In this document: one piece after another, positions 56,945 to 64,000 of the stretch
How positions within the stretch are numbered: position 1 is the first letter of the stretch
Layout of the letters: every line of letters begins with the position of its first letter
Assembly (NCBI GenBank): GCA_014378845.1
Contig: JACMNB010000059.1
Span: forward strand, 46,047-110,046
Direction: 5' to 3'
DNA: 64,000 nt
Origin: Methylotenera sp.
GTDB taxonomy: Bacteria; Pseudomonadota; Gammaproteobacteria; Burkholderiales; Methylophilaceae
Program-made: the position numbers and the translations under genes
Notes under the pieces: model-generated
Seen by the model: only the letters and a program-made list of their open reading frames with translations
Told to the model about the DNA's origin: nothing
Database searches by the model: none

Positions 56945-57523
56945 ATGATGCGTATTAACCTACTTCCTCATCGTCAAATTAAGCGCGCTGCCAAGCAACG
57001 CGAATTTGGGCTGATGGGCTTAATGGCGGCAGGCGCGGCTTGCGCAGTGGTATTTTTAGGCTGGCAATTTTTAAGCGCGCAAAGCAACACGCAACTTGAA
57101 AGAAACACCCGTTTAGAAACAGCCAACGCCGATTTAGATAAACAAATCGCTGATATTAAAGATTTAAAAGATCAAATAAGCAATGTGTTAGAGCGTAAAC
57201 ACGTGGTAGAAAACTTGCAAACCAACCGCAGCCAAGCGGTGGTTATTTTAGATGAGCTAACTCGTCAGTTGCCAGAAGGCGTTTACCTTAAAAGTATCAA
57301 ACAAGCTGGTAATTTAATTACCCTAGACGGCGTGGCGGATACCAATGCACGCGTGGCGACTTTGGTGCGTAACTTAAGCGTGTCAAACTGGATGGAATCG
57401 CCCAATTTAGTGGTGATTAATGCGGCGACTGTTAACAATATTAAGCAAAATGATTTTACTGTAACCGTCAGTTTAAAAGTGCCTAAAATAGAAGAAGCAC
57501 CCAAAAAAGCGGAAGCTAAATAA
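56945..57523 (+). CDS. pilN: Type IV pilus assembly protein PilN
   Basis: A bitopic protein whose short cytoplasmic N terminus RINLLPHRQ is the conserved PilM-binding motif. A membrane helix follows (LMAAGAACAVVFLGWQFL), then a coiled coil (~residues 45-80) and a ferredoxin-like periplasmic domain that pairs with PilO. 192 aa; one base after pilM, overlapping pilO by one base. Confidence 0.94.
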   Translation: MMRINLLPHRQIKRAAKQREFGLMGLMAAGAACAVVFLGWQFLSAQSNTQLERNTRLETANADLDKQIADIKDLKDQISNVLERKHVVENLQTNRSQAVVILDELTRQLPEGVYLKSIKQAGNLITLDGVADTNARVATLVRNLSVSNWMESPNLVVINAATVNNIKQNDFTVTVSLKVPKIEEAPKKAEAK

Positions 57524-58152
57524 TGAAACTAGATGATTTTAATAATATCGATTTTAAAAACATGGGCGGTTTGCCTATGCCAGTTAAGCTAGTGTTACTC
57601 AGCTTTCTATTTTTAATTTTAATGGGGCTTGGTTATTGGTTTTTGTGGAGCGACCAAATGGCAGAAATTGACCAAGCGAAAGCCAAAGAGCAAGAGCTGC
57701 GTAAAGTGTTTTTAGACAAAAAAGCGCAAGCAATTAAAGTGGATGCATACAAGCAACAAATGGTGGATATTGAAAAAACCTTTGGTGCTTTATTAAAGCA
57801 ATTGCCCGATAAATCGCAAATGGATGGCCTGTTAACCGACATTAACCAAGCGGGTTTAGGCCGCGGATTAGAATTTGATTTATTCAAACCAGGTCAAGAA
57901 ACAGTGGCTGACTTTTATGCTGAAATGCCGATTCAAATTAAAATACGCGGTAATTATCACGATATTGGCGCATTTGCGACGGACATTTCTAAATTATCAC
58001 GTATTGTTACTTTAAATGATTTAATTATTGCGCCGATTGGTAAAGATGTTAAAGACACCATGCTTTCATTAGATGCCACTGCAAAAACCTATCGCTATTT
58101 AGATGCTTCAGAGCTTGCCGCCAAAAAACCAGCAGCAGTGAAGGCTAAATAA
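57523..58152 (+). CDS. pilO: Type IV pilus assembly protein PilO
   Basis: A bitopic partner of PilN. It has a single membrane helix (VLLSFLFLILMGLGYWFLW), then a coiled coil and the periplasmic domain with LLTDINQAGLGRGLEFDLFKPG and PIQIKIRGNYHDIGAFATDISKLSRIV, both conserved. 209 aa. Confidence 0.95.
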   Translation: MKLDDFNNIDFKNMGGLPMPVKLVLLSFLFLILMGLGYWFLWSDQMAEIDQAKAKEQELRKVFLDKKAQAIKVDAYKQQMVDIEKTFGALLKQLPDKSQMDGLLTDINQAGLGRGLEFDLFKPGQETVADFYAEMPIQIKIRGNYHDIGAFATDISKLSRIVTLNDLIIAPIGKDVKDTMLSLDATAKTYRYLDASELAAKKPAAVKAK

Positions 58153-58153
58153 T

Positions 58154-58681
58154 ATGAATATCAAATACTTTAAATGCTTACCTAATATTATTTTATTGGC
58201 GTTAATAAGTGCGGCGCTTGCAGGTTGTAATGGCGATAAAGGCGATGACCTTGATAAGTTTATGGCAACAGCTGCCAACGACATGGGTAAAACCGTAGAA
58301 CCGTTGCCAGAGGTGTTGCCTTATACGCCTTTACAATATAATGCAGATGGCATTTTGTCTGACCCATTTAAAGCGCGAAAAGCCAGCAATAAAACAGGTG
58401 CGCTGCAACCCAACACCAATCGGCCAAAAGAGGCGTTAGAAGCTTATCCGCTAGAAAGTTTGAAGTATGTTGGCTCTTTAAGCAAAAATAAACTCAGCTA
58501 TGCCTTGGTTAAAACGCCAGATAACACTGTGCAACAAGTTAAAGTGGGCAATTACATGGGTCCAAACTTCGGTTTGGTTACAAAAATTGACGAAACGTCA
58601 ATCACCCTTAAAGAAATTATCCAAGACGACTTAACAGGCGATTGGGTAGAACATACCGCTAGTATTAATTTACAAGAATAA
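58154..58681 (+). CDS. pilP: Pilus lipoprotein PilP
   Basis: An inner-membrane lipoprotein (lipobox LAGC, Cys25) that links PilN/PilO to the secretin PilQ. It has a disordered region and then the compact beta domain with YPLESLKYVGSLSKNKLSYALVKTPD and VKVGNYMGPNFGLVTKIDETSITL. 175 aa; immediately followed by pilQ. Confidence 0.95.
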   Translation: MNIKYFKCLPNIILLALISAALAGCNGDKGDDLDKFMATAANDMGKTVEPLPEVLPYTPLQYNADGILSDPFKARKASNKTGALQPNTNRPKEALEAYPLESLKYVGSLSKNKLSYALVKTPDNTVQQVKVGNYMGPNFGLVTKIDETSITLKEIIQDDLTGDWVEHTASINLQE

Positions 58682-60844
58682 ATGATGGGAATGAAAATGA
58701 TTAAAATGATAAGCAATTCTTTTACTAATACGCTTAAACTATTTGGCTTAATACTGTTGGGTGCTGGCTTAATTGGCAACGCTTACGCAGCAGATGTTGA
58801 CGTATTTGCAAACAAAATTGAAAGTATTGATTTTTCTTCATTAGCGGGTGGTCGCGTGAGTATTCGTATTCAGCTTAAAGAGGCGCTGGCCAATCCGCCC
58901 GCCAGCTTTACGCTCAATAATCCTGCGCGCATTGCATTAGATTTTCCGCAAACTGGCAATGGTTTAAACAAGAATAATATACCAAGCGCGCAAGGTGCAC
59001 TTAAAAGTGTTTCTTTAGCCCAAGCTAAAGATCGCACGCGTATGGTGCTTAATCTAAATAAAATGGTTGGCTATAACACCGTTGTTAATGGCAAAGACGT
59101 GATTATTACGCTGCAAGGCAATGAGGCAACTGCTGCTAATGCAACAACCGAAACGCGTTTTGCTGAATCGCGCGCGATCAGCAATCAAGAACACAGCATT
59201 TCTAAGGTGGATTTTGCCCGTGGCAAAAATGGCGAAGGCCGCGTGATAGTCGATTTATCGGATGCAAATACCGGTATTAATATTAAGCAAAAAGGCAAGC
59301 AAATTGTGGTTGATTTTGCCAATACCGATGTGCCAGCCGATTTGCAACGCCGTTTAAATGTAATAAACTTTAATACGCCTGTGCTTTACATTGACACCAT
59401 GAAACAAGGCAAAAATGGCCGCATGATTATTGAGCCAAAAGGTGAATGGGAGCAATCAGCCTATCAAGCCGATAAAAAATTCATTATAGATGTACGCCAA
59501 GTGATTGAAGACCCAAATAAATTGGTTAAAGGTAGCAAACCTGGCTATGCGGGCGAAAAGTTATCGCTTAACTTTCAAAATATAGAAGTGCGCTCTGTCT
59601 TGCAAGTGATTGCAGATTTTACAGGCCTCAATATTATTACCAGTGACACCGTAACTGGCAATATCACCTTGCGTTTAAAAGATGTGCCATGGGATCAAGC
59701 CATGGATATCATCATGCAAAACAAAAATTTGGCTATGCGAAAAGTGGGTAACGTGATTACTGTTGCGCCCGCCGATGAAGTGGCCGCAAAAGAAAAAGCG
59801 CAATTAGAAGCAGTCAATGCAATTGCCGATTTAGCGCCGTTACGTACAGAAGCTTTTACGCTTAAATATCAAAAAGCCGTTGATTTAAAAACATTGCTAG
59901 AAAGTAGCAATTCTAGCAGCTCGTCAACTGGTCAAAACCAAAGCAGAGGCATTCTTTCAAAACGCGGCAGTATTGTGGCAGAGGTTAGAACCAATACGGT
60001 ATTTATTCAAGACACCGATAAAAATCTTGACGCCATTCAAGCATTTATTAACAAAATTGACGTGCCAGTAAAACAAGTGATGATTGAATCACGCATCGTG
60101 CTTGCAGATGATAAATTTAGTAAGTCATTAGGCGCTAAATTTGGCATTCAAAACGGCAATAACAGCTCGCCAGGGGTTAGTATTGGCGGCACACTTAATA
60201 ATACCGGCGCCGCAACAGGCACTACAAACGGCGTTGGGCTGGGCAATACAGGTGGTTTAAACACTAACCTACCTGCCTCGGGTGCGTTTGGTACCATCGC
60301 ATTTAGCTTTTTTAGGTTGCCTGCAGGCTTATTGTTAAATTTAGAACTTAGCGCGTTAGAAAGCGATAAACGCGGCAAAATTGTTTCTAGCCCGCGCGTT
60401 ACAACTGCCAACCAACAAAAAGCCAGAATTGCACAGGGCGTGGAGATTGCTTATCAAGAGGCTTCAAGCAGTGGTGCAACCACCACCGCCTTTAAAAAAG
60501 CCGAGCTCAGCTTAGAAGTCACGCCGCAAATCACCCCAGACGATAAAATTATCATGGATTTGGACGTCAAAAAAGACAGCCGCGGACCTGACGCAGGAAA
60601 CGGCGCGCCAACTATCAACACGCAAAATGTTAAAACTCAAGTGCTGGTAGCCAATGGTGAAACGGCTGTGTTGGGCGGCATTTACGAGCAAAACGAACGT
60701 AATGATGTAGATAAAGTACCATTTTTTGGTGATTTGCCCATTATTGGCAATGCCTTTAAACGCAGAGTTAAACTAGATGACAAAACTGAGTTACTAATTT
60801 TTGTGACGCCAAAAATTATGGATGAAAGTTTGGGTTTAAGATAA
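58682..60844 (+). CDS. pilQ: Type IV pilus secretin PilQ
   Basis: The outer-membrane gate for the pilus. It has a signal peptide (IGNAYA|AD), two AMIN domains (residues ~30-130 and ~165-260) that bind peptidoglycan, and N0/N1 domains with LSLNFQNIEVRSVLQVIADFTGLNIITSD. The secretin core has VKQVMIESRIVLADD, GKIVSSPRV and GETAVLGGIYEQ, and it ends LLIFVTPKIMDE. A Gly/Asn/Thr-rich loop at ~495-545 is probably the membrane lip. 720 aa. A terminator follows. Confidence 0.96.
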   Translation: MMGMKMIKMISNSFTNTLKLFGLILLGAGLIGNAYAADVDVFANKIESIDFSSLAGGRVSIRIQLKEALANPPASFTLNNPARIALDFPQTGNGLNKNNIPSAQGALKSVSLAQAKDRTRMVLNLNKMVGYNTVVNGKDVIITLQGNEATAANATTETRFAESRAISNQEHSISKVDFARGKNGEGRVIVDLSDANTGINIKQKGKQIVVDFANTDVPADLQRRLNVINFNTPVLYIDTMKQGKNGRMIIEPKGEWEQSAYQADKKFIIDVRQVIEDPNKLVKGSKPGYAGEKLSLNFQNIEVRSVLQVIADFTGLNIITSDTVTGNITLRLKDVPWDQAMDIIMQNKNLAMRKVGNVITVAPADEVAAKEKAQLEAVNAIADLAPLRTEAFTLKYQKAVDLKTLLESSNSSSSSTGQNQSRGILSKRGSIVAEVRTNTVFIQDTDKNLDAIQAFINKIDVPVKQVMIESRIVLADDKFSKSLGAKFGIQNGNNSSPGVSIGGTLNNTGAATGTTNGVGLGNTGGLNTNLPASGAFGTIAFSFFRLPAGLLLNLELSALESDKRGKIVSSPRVTTANQQKARIAQGVEIAYQEASSSGATTTAFKKAELSLEVTPQITPDDKIIMDLDVKKDSRGPDAGNGAPTINTQNVKTQVLVANGETAVLGGIYEQNERNDVDKVPFFGDLPIIGNAFKRRVKLDDKTELLIFVTPKIMDESLGLR

Positions 60845-60875
60845 GTCAAAACTGACAGAACGTTGGCTTTGCCTT

Positions 60876-60910
60876 AAAATGCCTATCATTAGCGTGATAG
60901 GCATTTTTTA
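60876..60910 (+). terminator. Rho-independent terminator after pilQ
   Basis: AAAATGCCTATCA and TGATAGGCATTTT form a perfect 13-bp stem with a 6-base loop, followed by T residues. It ends the pilMNOPQ transcript before aroK. Confidence 0.92.
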
Positions 60911-60950
60911 TTGCCGAGATTTTTTAATCTAGTTTAGTGGAATATTGTGG

Positions 60951-61019
60951 CCGAGAATGGTGTGCGAAAACGTAGTGAGAAAATGGTGTGCGATAACGTA
61001 GTGAGAGAATGGTGTGAAG
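60951..61019 (+). repeat. 26-bp tandem repeat containing the aroK start
   Basis: Units CCGAGAATGGTGTGCGAAAA + CGTAGT, GAGAAAATGGTGTGCGATAA + CGTAGT, and a partial GAGAGAATGGTGTGAAG. The third unit holds the GAGAGA ribosome site and the GTG start of aroK, so the start region appears duplicated upstream. Confidence 0.85.
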
Positions 61020-61535
61020 CATAGTTCAAATAACATATTTTTTATTGGCTTAATGGGCGCGGGTAAAACCACCATTGGCAAATTGCTGGCTAAACATTTG
61101 GGCAAAACCTTTTACGATACTGATGTTGAGATCGAGAAGCGCACAGGTGTCAAAATCCCTGTGATTTTTGAGCTTGAAGGCGAGGCAGGTTTTCGCAAGC
61201 GTGAAACAGCGGTGATTGAAGAGCTTTCTCAGTTAACTAATATTGTCATGGCAACAGGCGGCGGCGCAGTTATTGCAGACGAAAATCGCGCTTTACTGCA
61301 AGCGGGTGGCACGGTTATTTACCTGCGCGCTAATGTGCACGAGCTATGGCACAGAATGCGCAACGACAAGCATCGCCCGCTACTACAAAATGTGGATATT
61401 CGCGCTAAGTTAGAGCAGCTTTATACCGAGCGCAACCCGCTTTATACGCAAACGGCCACGCTAATATTTGATACGGGCAATCAACCGGTTGCACACATAC
61501 TTAACCAAATTGAAAAATCGCTAGCAAGCTTATAA
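61014..61535 (+). CDS. aroK: Shikimate kinase
   Basis: It phosphorylates shikimate with ATP. It has the P-loop GLMGAGKTTIGK, the shikimate-binding DTDVEIEKRTG and GFRKRE, GGGAV and a lid with RHP-like KHRPLL. 173 aa. The start is GTG 61014; no in-frame ATG lies before the P-loop region except the one in GLMGAG. It is followed 37 bp later by aroB, the conserved pilQ-aroK-aroB order. Confidence 0.94.
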   Translation: MKHSSNNIFFIGLMGAGKTTIGKLLAKHLGKTFYDTDVEIEKRTGVKIPVIFELEGEAGFRKRETAVIEELSQLTNIVMATGGGAVIADENRALLQAGGTVIYLRANVHELWHRMRNDKHRPLLQNVDIRAKLEQLYTERNPLYTQTATLIFDTGNQPVAHILNQIEKSLASL

Positions 61536-61572
61536 ATTAAAACCATAATACAAAACTCACCACATAAAACCT

Positions 61573-62649
61573 ATGATGCAAACTCTCAACGTCGCCCTCG
61601 GCAATCGCGCTTATCCTATTCATATTGGCAGCGGTTTACTTTCGCAAGTAAACCTAATTTTGCCACATTTAAAACGTAAAAATGTGGCGATTGTCACCAA
61701 CGTAACCGTTGCGCCTTTATACCTTGCGCAGTTATCGCAAGCCTTAAAAGATGCGGGCGTTAGCGTGCTTGAGATTATTTTGCCCGATGGCGAAGCGCAC
61801 AAAAACACCGAAACACTTAATTTAATTTACGATGGGCTGCTTAAAAACCGTTGCGAGCGCAGCACCACATTAATAGCACTAGGCGGCGGCGTGATTGGCG
61901 ATTTAACCGGCTTTGCTGCGGCGACATATTTGCGCGGCGTGCCTTTTATACAAATCCCCACCACCTTGCTTTCGCAAGTCGATTCCAGCGTGGGCGGCAA
62001 AACAGGCATTAATCATCCGCTGGGCAAAAACATGATTGGCGCGTTTTATCAGCCCCAATTGGTGCTGGCGGATATTGATACGCTGCAAACCCTGCCGCCG
62101 CGCGAGTTGTCAGCAGGCGTGGCCGAGGTAATTAAATACGGCCTAATTCGCGATGCCGATTTTTTTGACTGGCTAGAAGTGAATATGAGCAAACTCATGG
62201 CGCTAGACAATGCCGTAATCAGCTACGCCATCTACCGCAGTTGCCAAAATAAAGCCGAAGTAGTCGCGGCAGACGAGCATGAAACGGGCGAGCGTGCCTT
62301 GCTTAATTTAGGCCATACCTTTGGCCACGCGATCGAAAACGCCATGGGTTACGGCGTGTGGCTACATGGCGAAGCGGTCGCCGCTGGCACCATGCTGGCA
62401 GCCGATTTGTCGCAGCGCTTAGGCTGGCTGACAAGTGAGCAAATAAGCCGCATTCACGCAATCTTTACTGCGGCCAAATTGCCATTAATTTCACCCAATT
62501 TAGGCGTAGAAAAATACCTTAATTTAATGGCTAACGACAAAAAAGTAGAAGACGGCAAAATTCGCCTTGTTTTGCAACAAGGCATAGGCAAAGCGGTGAT
62601 TACCAGTGATTACGATGCGGGTAAATTAAAAGAGACTTTATCGTTATGA
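61573..62649 (+). CDS. aroB: 3-Dehydroquinate synthase
   Basis: An NAD- and zinc-dependent enzyme that forms the first carbocycle of the shikimate path. Motifs are [50 protein letters not shown] and the metal ligands in [11 protein letters not shown]. 358 aa. It supplies chorismate to TrpE/TrpG. Confidence 0.97.
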   Translation: MMQTLNVALGNRAYPIHIGSGLLSQVNLILPHLKRKNVAIVTNVTVAPLYLAQLSQALKDAGVSVLEIILPDGEAHKNTETLNLIYDGLLKNRCERSTTLIALGGGVIGDLTGFAAATYLRGVPFIQIPTTLLSQVDSSVGGKTGINHPLGKNMIGAFYQPQLVLADIDTLQTLPPRELSAGVAEVIKYGLIRDADFFDWLEVNMSKLMALDNAVISYAIYRSCQNKAEVVAADEHETGERALLNLGHTFGHAIENAMGYGVWLHGEAVAAGTMLAADLSQRLGWLTSEQISRIHAIFTAAKLPLISPNLGVEKYLNLMANDKKVEDGKIRLVLQQGIGKAVITSDYDAGKLKETLSL

Positions 62650-62663
62650 CTAATAACGCGCCT

Positions 62664-62725
62664 TCGCGGCTACAAGCCGCTCCTACTAAGCCTACTACTG
62701 TAGGAGGGGCTTGTAGCCCCGAATA
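62664..62725. repeat. GTAGGAGSGGCTTGTAGCC-type inverted repeat pair
   Basis: TCGCGGCTACAAGCCGCTCC + TAC faces GTAGGAGGGGCTTGTAGCCC. Each arm folds into a small hairpin and the two arms are reverse complements. It lies between aroB and dgt; the same family is at 63881-63960 and, in shorter form, 11442-11478. It is typical of REP/BIME-like elements. Confidence 0.9.
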
Positions 62726-62737
62726 CCGATATTTCCT

Positions 62738-63874
62738 ATGACCAGCTTCGCCATAACACTCGCCCCTTACGCCGCCAACCCCGATACCTCATTTGGCCGA
62801 AGCCATCAAGAGCCTGAATCGCCAACCCGCAACGCATTTCAGCGCGATCGCGATCGCATTATTCACTCTACCGCCTTTCGCCGCCTAGAATACAAAACGC
62901 AAGTGTTTGTGAATCACGAAGGTGATTTATTCCGCACACGTTTAACGCACAGTTTAGAGGTCGCACAACTAGCGCGTGGCATCGCGCGTACGCTTAACCT
63001 GCATGAGGATTTAACCGAAGCCATTGCGCTGGCGCACGATTTAGGCCACACGCCGTTTGGCCATGCCGGCCAAGATGCGCTAAACGCCTGCATGAAAGAT
63101 TACGGCGGCTTTGAGCACAATTTGCAATCGCTGCGCGTGGTCGATAAGCTAGAGCAACGCTATGCCGAATTTGATGGCCTAAATTGCACTTTTGAGCTGC
63201 GCGAAGGTATTTTAAAGCATTGTTCTGTCAAAAATGCCAAGCAACTGGGCGATGTAGGCCTGCGTTTTATTAACAAAACTAACCCCAGTTTAGAAGCGCA
63301 AATCACCAACTTTGCCGATGAGATTGCCTATAACAATCACGATATTGACGACGGCCTGCGCTCTGGCTTAATTACGATTGAGCAGCTGCAAAGTGTGGAT
63401 TTATTTGCCTCGCAGCTAGATTTAGTTAAAACTAAATATCCAAAATTGGAGCAGAAAAGGCTGATTCACGAAACGATTAGGCGCATGATTAATGTGCTGG
63501 TGGTTGATTTATGCACGCAAACCAGTAAAAATATCGATCAATTGAAACCAAATAATATCAACGATATTCGCGAGGCGCCTTATTTAGCGGGTTTTAGCAC
63601 TGATATGGCCACAAAAAACTTAAACTTAAAACAATTTTTACGAAAAAATTTGTACCAACACTACAAAGTCAACCGCATGAGCGCAAAGGCCGAGCGCATT
63701 ATTCGCGAACTATTTACCGTATTTTTTGCTGATGTTGGCCTAATGCCGTATGAATTTCAAGCAGCAGCCAAAGCCGATAAAGCCCGCGCTGTAGCCGATT
63801 ACATTGCTGGCATGACGGATAGATTTGCCATTCGCGAGCATAAACGCCTGTTTGCGGTAGAGGAATATTTCTAG
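62738..63874 (+). CDS. dgt: Deoxyguanosinetriphosphate triphosphohydrolase-like protein
   Basis: An HD-domain dNTP triphosphohydrolase. The HD motif residues are in FRTRLTHSLEVAQLARGIAR (His), LAHDLGHTPFGHAGQ (His-Asp) and FADEIAYNNHDIDDG (Asp). The N terminus has FRRLEYKTQVFVN, typical of the Dgt-like subfamily. 378 aa. It controls dNTP pools; some homologues act in phage defence but nothing here points to that. Confidence 0.93.
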   Translation: MTSFAITLAPYAANPDTSFGRSHQEPESPTRNAFQRDRDRIIHSTAFRRLEYKTQVFVNHEGDLFRTRLTHSLEVAQLARGIARTLNLHEDLTEAIALAHDLGHTPFGHAGQDALNACMKDYGGFEHNLQSLRVVDKLEQRYAEFDGLNCTFELREGILKHCSVKNAKQLGDVGLRFINKTNPSLEAQITNFADEIAYNNHDIDDGLRSGLITIEQLQSVDLFASQLDLVKTKYPKLEQKRLIHETIRRMINVLVVDLCTQTSKNIDQLKPNNINDIREAPYLAGFSTDMATKNLNLKQFLRKNLYQHYKVNRMSAKAERIIRELFTVFFADVGLMPYEFQAAAKADKARAVADYIAGMTDRFAIREHKRLFAVEEYF

Positions 63875-63880
63875 TATATA

Positions 63881-63960
63881 TGTAGCAGCGGCTTGTAGCC
63901 TCGAACAGCGGCGCAGCAAATTCAACCAATGCCATTCGGGGCTACAAGCCCCTCCTACAC
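63881..63960. repeat. GTAGGAGGGGCTTGTAGCC-type inverted repeat pair
   Basis: TGTAGCAGCGGCTTGTAGCC and GGGGCTACAAGCCCCTCCTA + CAC face each other about 40 bp apart, right after dgt. The first arm is diverged. No gene is seen to the end of the window. Confidence 0.85.
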
Positions 63961-64000
63961 AATCTGCCACAATGAATGGATATTGAGGTTTGTAAAGCGA

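Noticed and set aside
62738-63874. dgt as a phage-defence dNTPase
   Set aside because: The protein is the ordinary housekeeping Dgt-like type next to aroB, with no defence neighbours.

Overview
This window is a stretch of core chromosome from a betaproteobacterium, most likely a methylotroph of the family Methylophilaceae (Methylotenera-like). I infer this from the protein styles, the modest GC content with many A/T-ending codons, and the gene neighbourhoods (lptM-lysA, mreBCD-mrdA-rodA-rlpA-dacC-ybeD-lipB-lipA, hemA-prfA-prmC, rpe-gph-trpE-trpG-trpD-trpC, pilMNOPQ-aroK-aroB). No database search was possible, so the genus is an inference. I see no tRNA, rRNA, CRISPR array, prophage or intact insertion sequence.

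Layout. 1-2.9 kb: the 3' part of purU, a short secreted-peptide gene missed by the ORF track, lysA and the LptM-type lipoprotein. 2.9-10.8 kb: a complete minor-pilin/adhesin operon (pilE, fimT/gspH-like, pilV, pilW, pilX, pilY1) and a TonB-like protein. 10.9-17.4 kb (minus strand): a Gx-transporter/NusG-II/ApbE trio, glutathione synthesis (gshB, gshA) and lipoate synthesis (lipA, lipB, ybeD). 17.4-25.3 kb (minus): the cell-shape and wall-elongation operon. 25.4-30.9 kb: gatCAB, a DUF4124 protein, pyrE and exonuclease III. 30.9-35.1 kb: an accessory segment with an M48-like protein whose HExxH motif is altered, a bufferin-type (BufA2/BufB/BufC) copper-metallophore RiPP locus and a DUF1223 protein. 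35.4-43 kb (minus): AmpG-like permease, metX-metW, prmC, a hypothetical secreted protein, prfA, hemA. 43-51.1 kb (plus): rpe, gph, a candidate trp leader peptide, trpE, trpG, trpD, two inserted genes (YkgJ-like and DUF3465), trpC, hemB. 51.1-53.1 kb: a small accessory islet with a broken HEPN-like gene, a conserved noncoding element, a GIY-YIG protein and an unknown protein. 53-60.9 kb: divergent mrcA (PBP1A) and pilMNOPQ. 61-64 kb: aroK, aroB, dgt.

How the genes work together. The two pilus loci supply the assembly platform and secretin (pilMNOPQ) and the tip complex (minor pilins plus PilY1) of one type IV pilus machine. mreBCD, mrdA, rodA, rlpA, dacC and mrcA build and remodel the wall. 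aroK/aroB feed chorismate to trpE/G/D/C.

The most notable non-gene content is a dense set of short palindromic intergenic repeats. There are at least four sequence families, nearly always as inverted pairs. One composite copy sits in frame inside prmC. Short tandem arrays (11, 12, 13 and 26 bp units) also sit exactly at gene ends or starts: the purU stop, the bufC/DUF1223 stops, the bufB start and the aroK start. The best candidates for follow-up are the bufferin locus with a lipobox-bearing precursor, the repeat-expanded PrmC, and the unannotated trp leader peptide.
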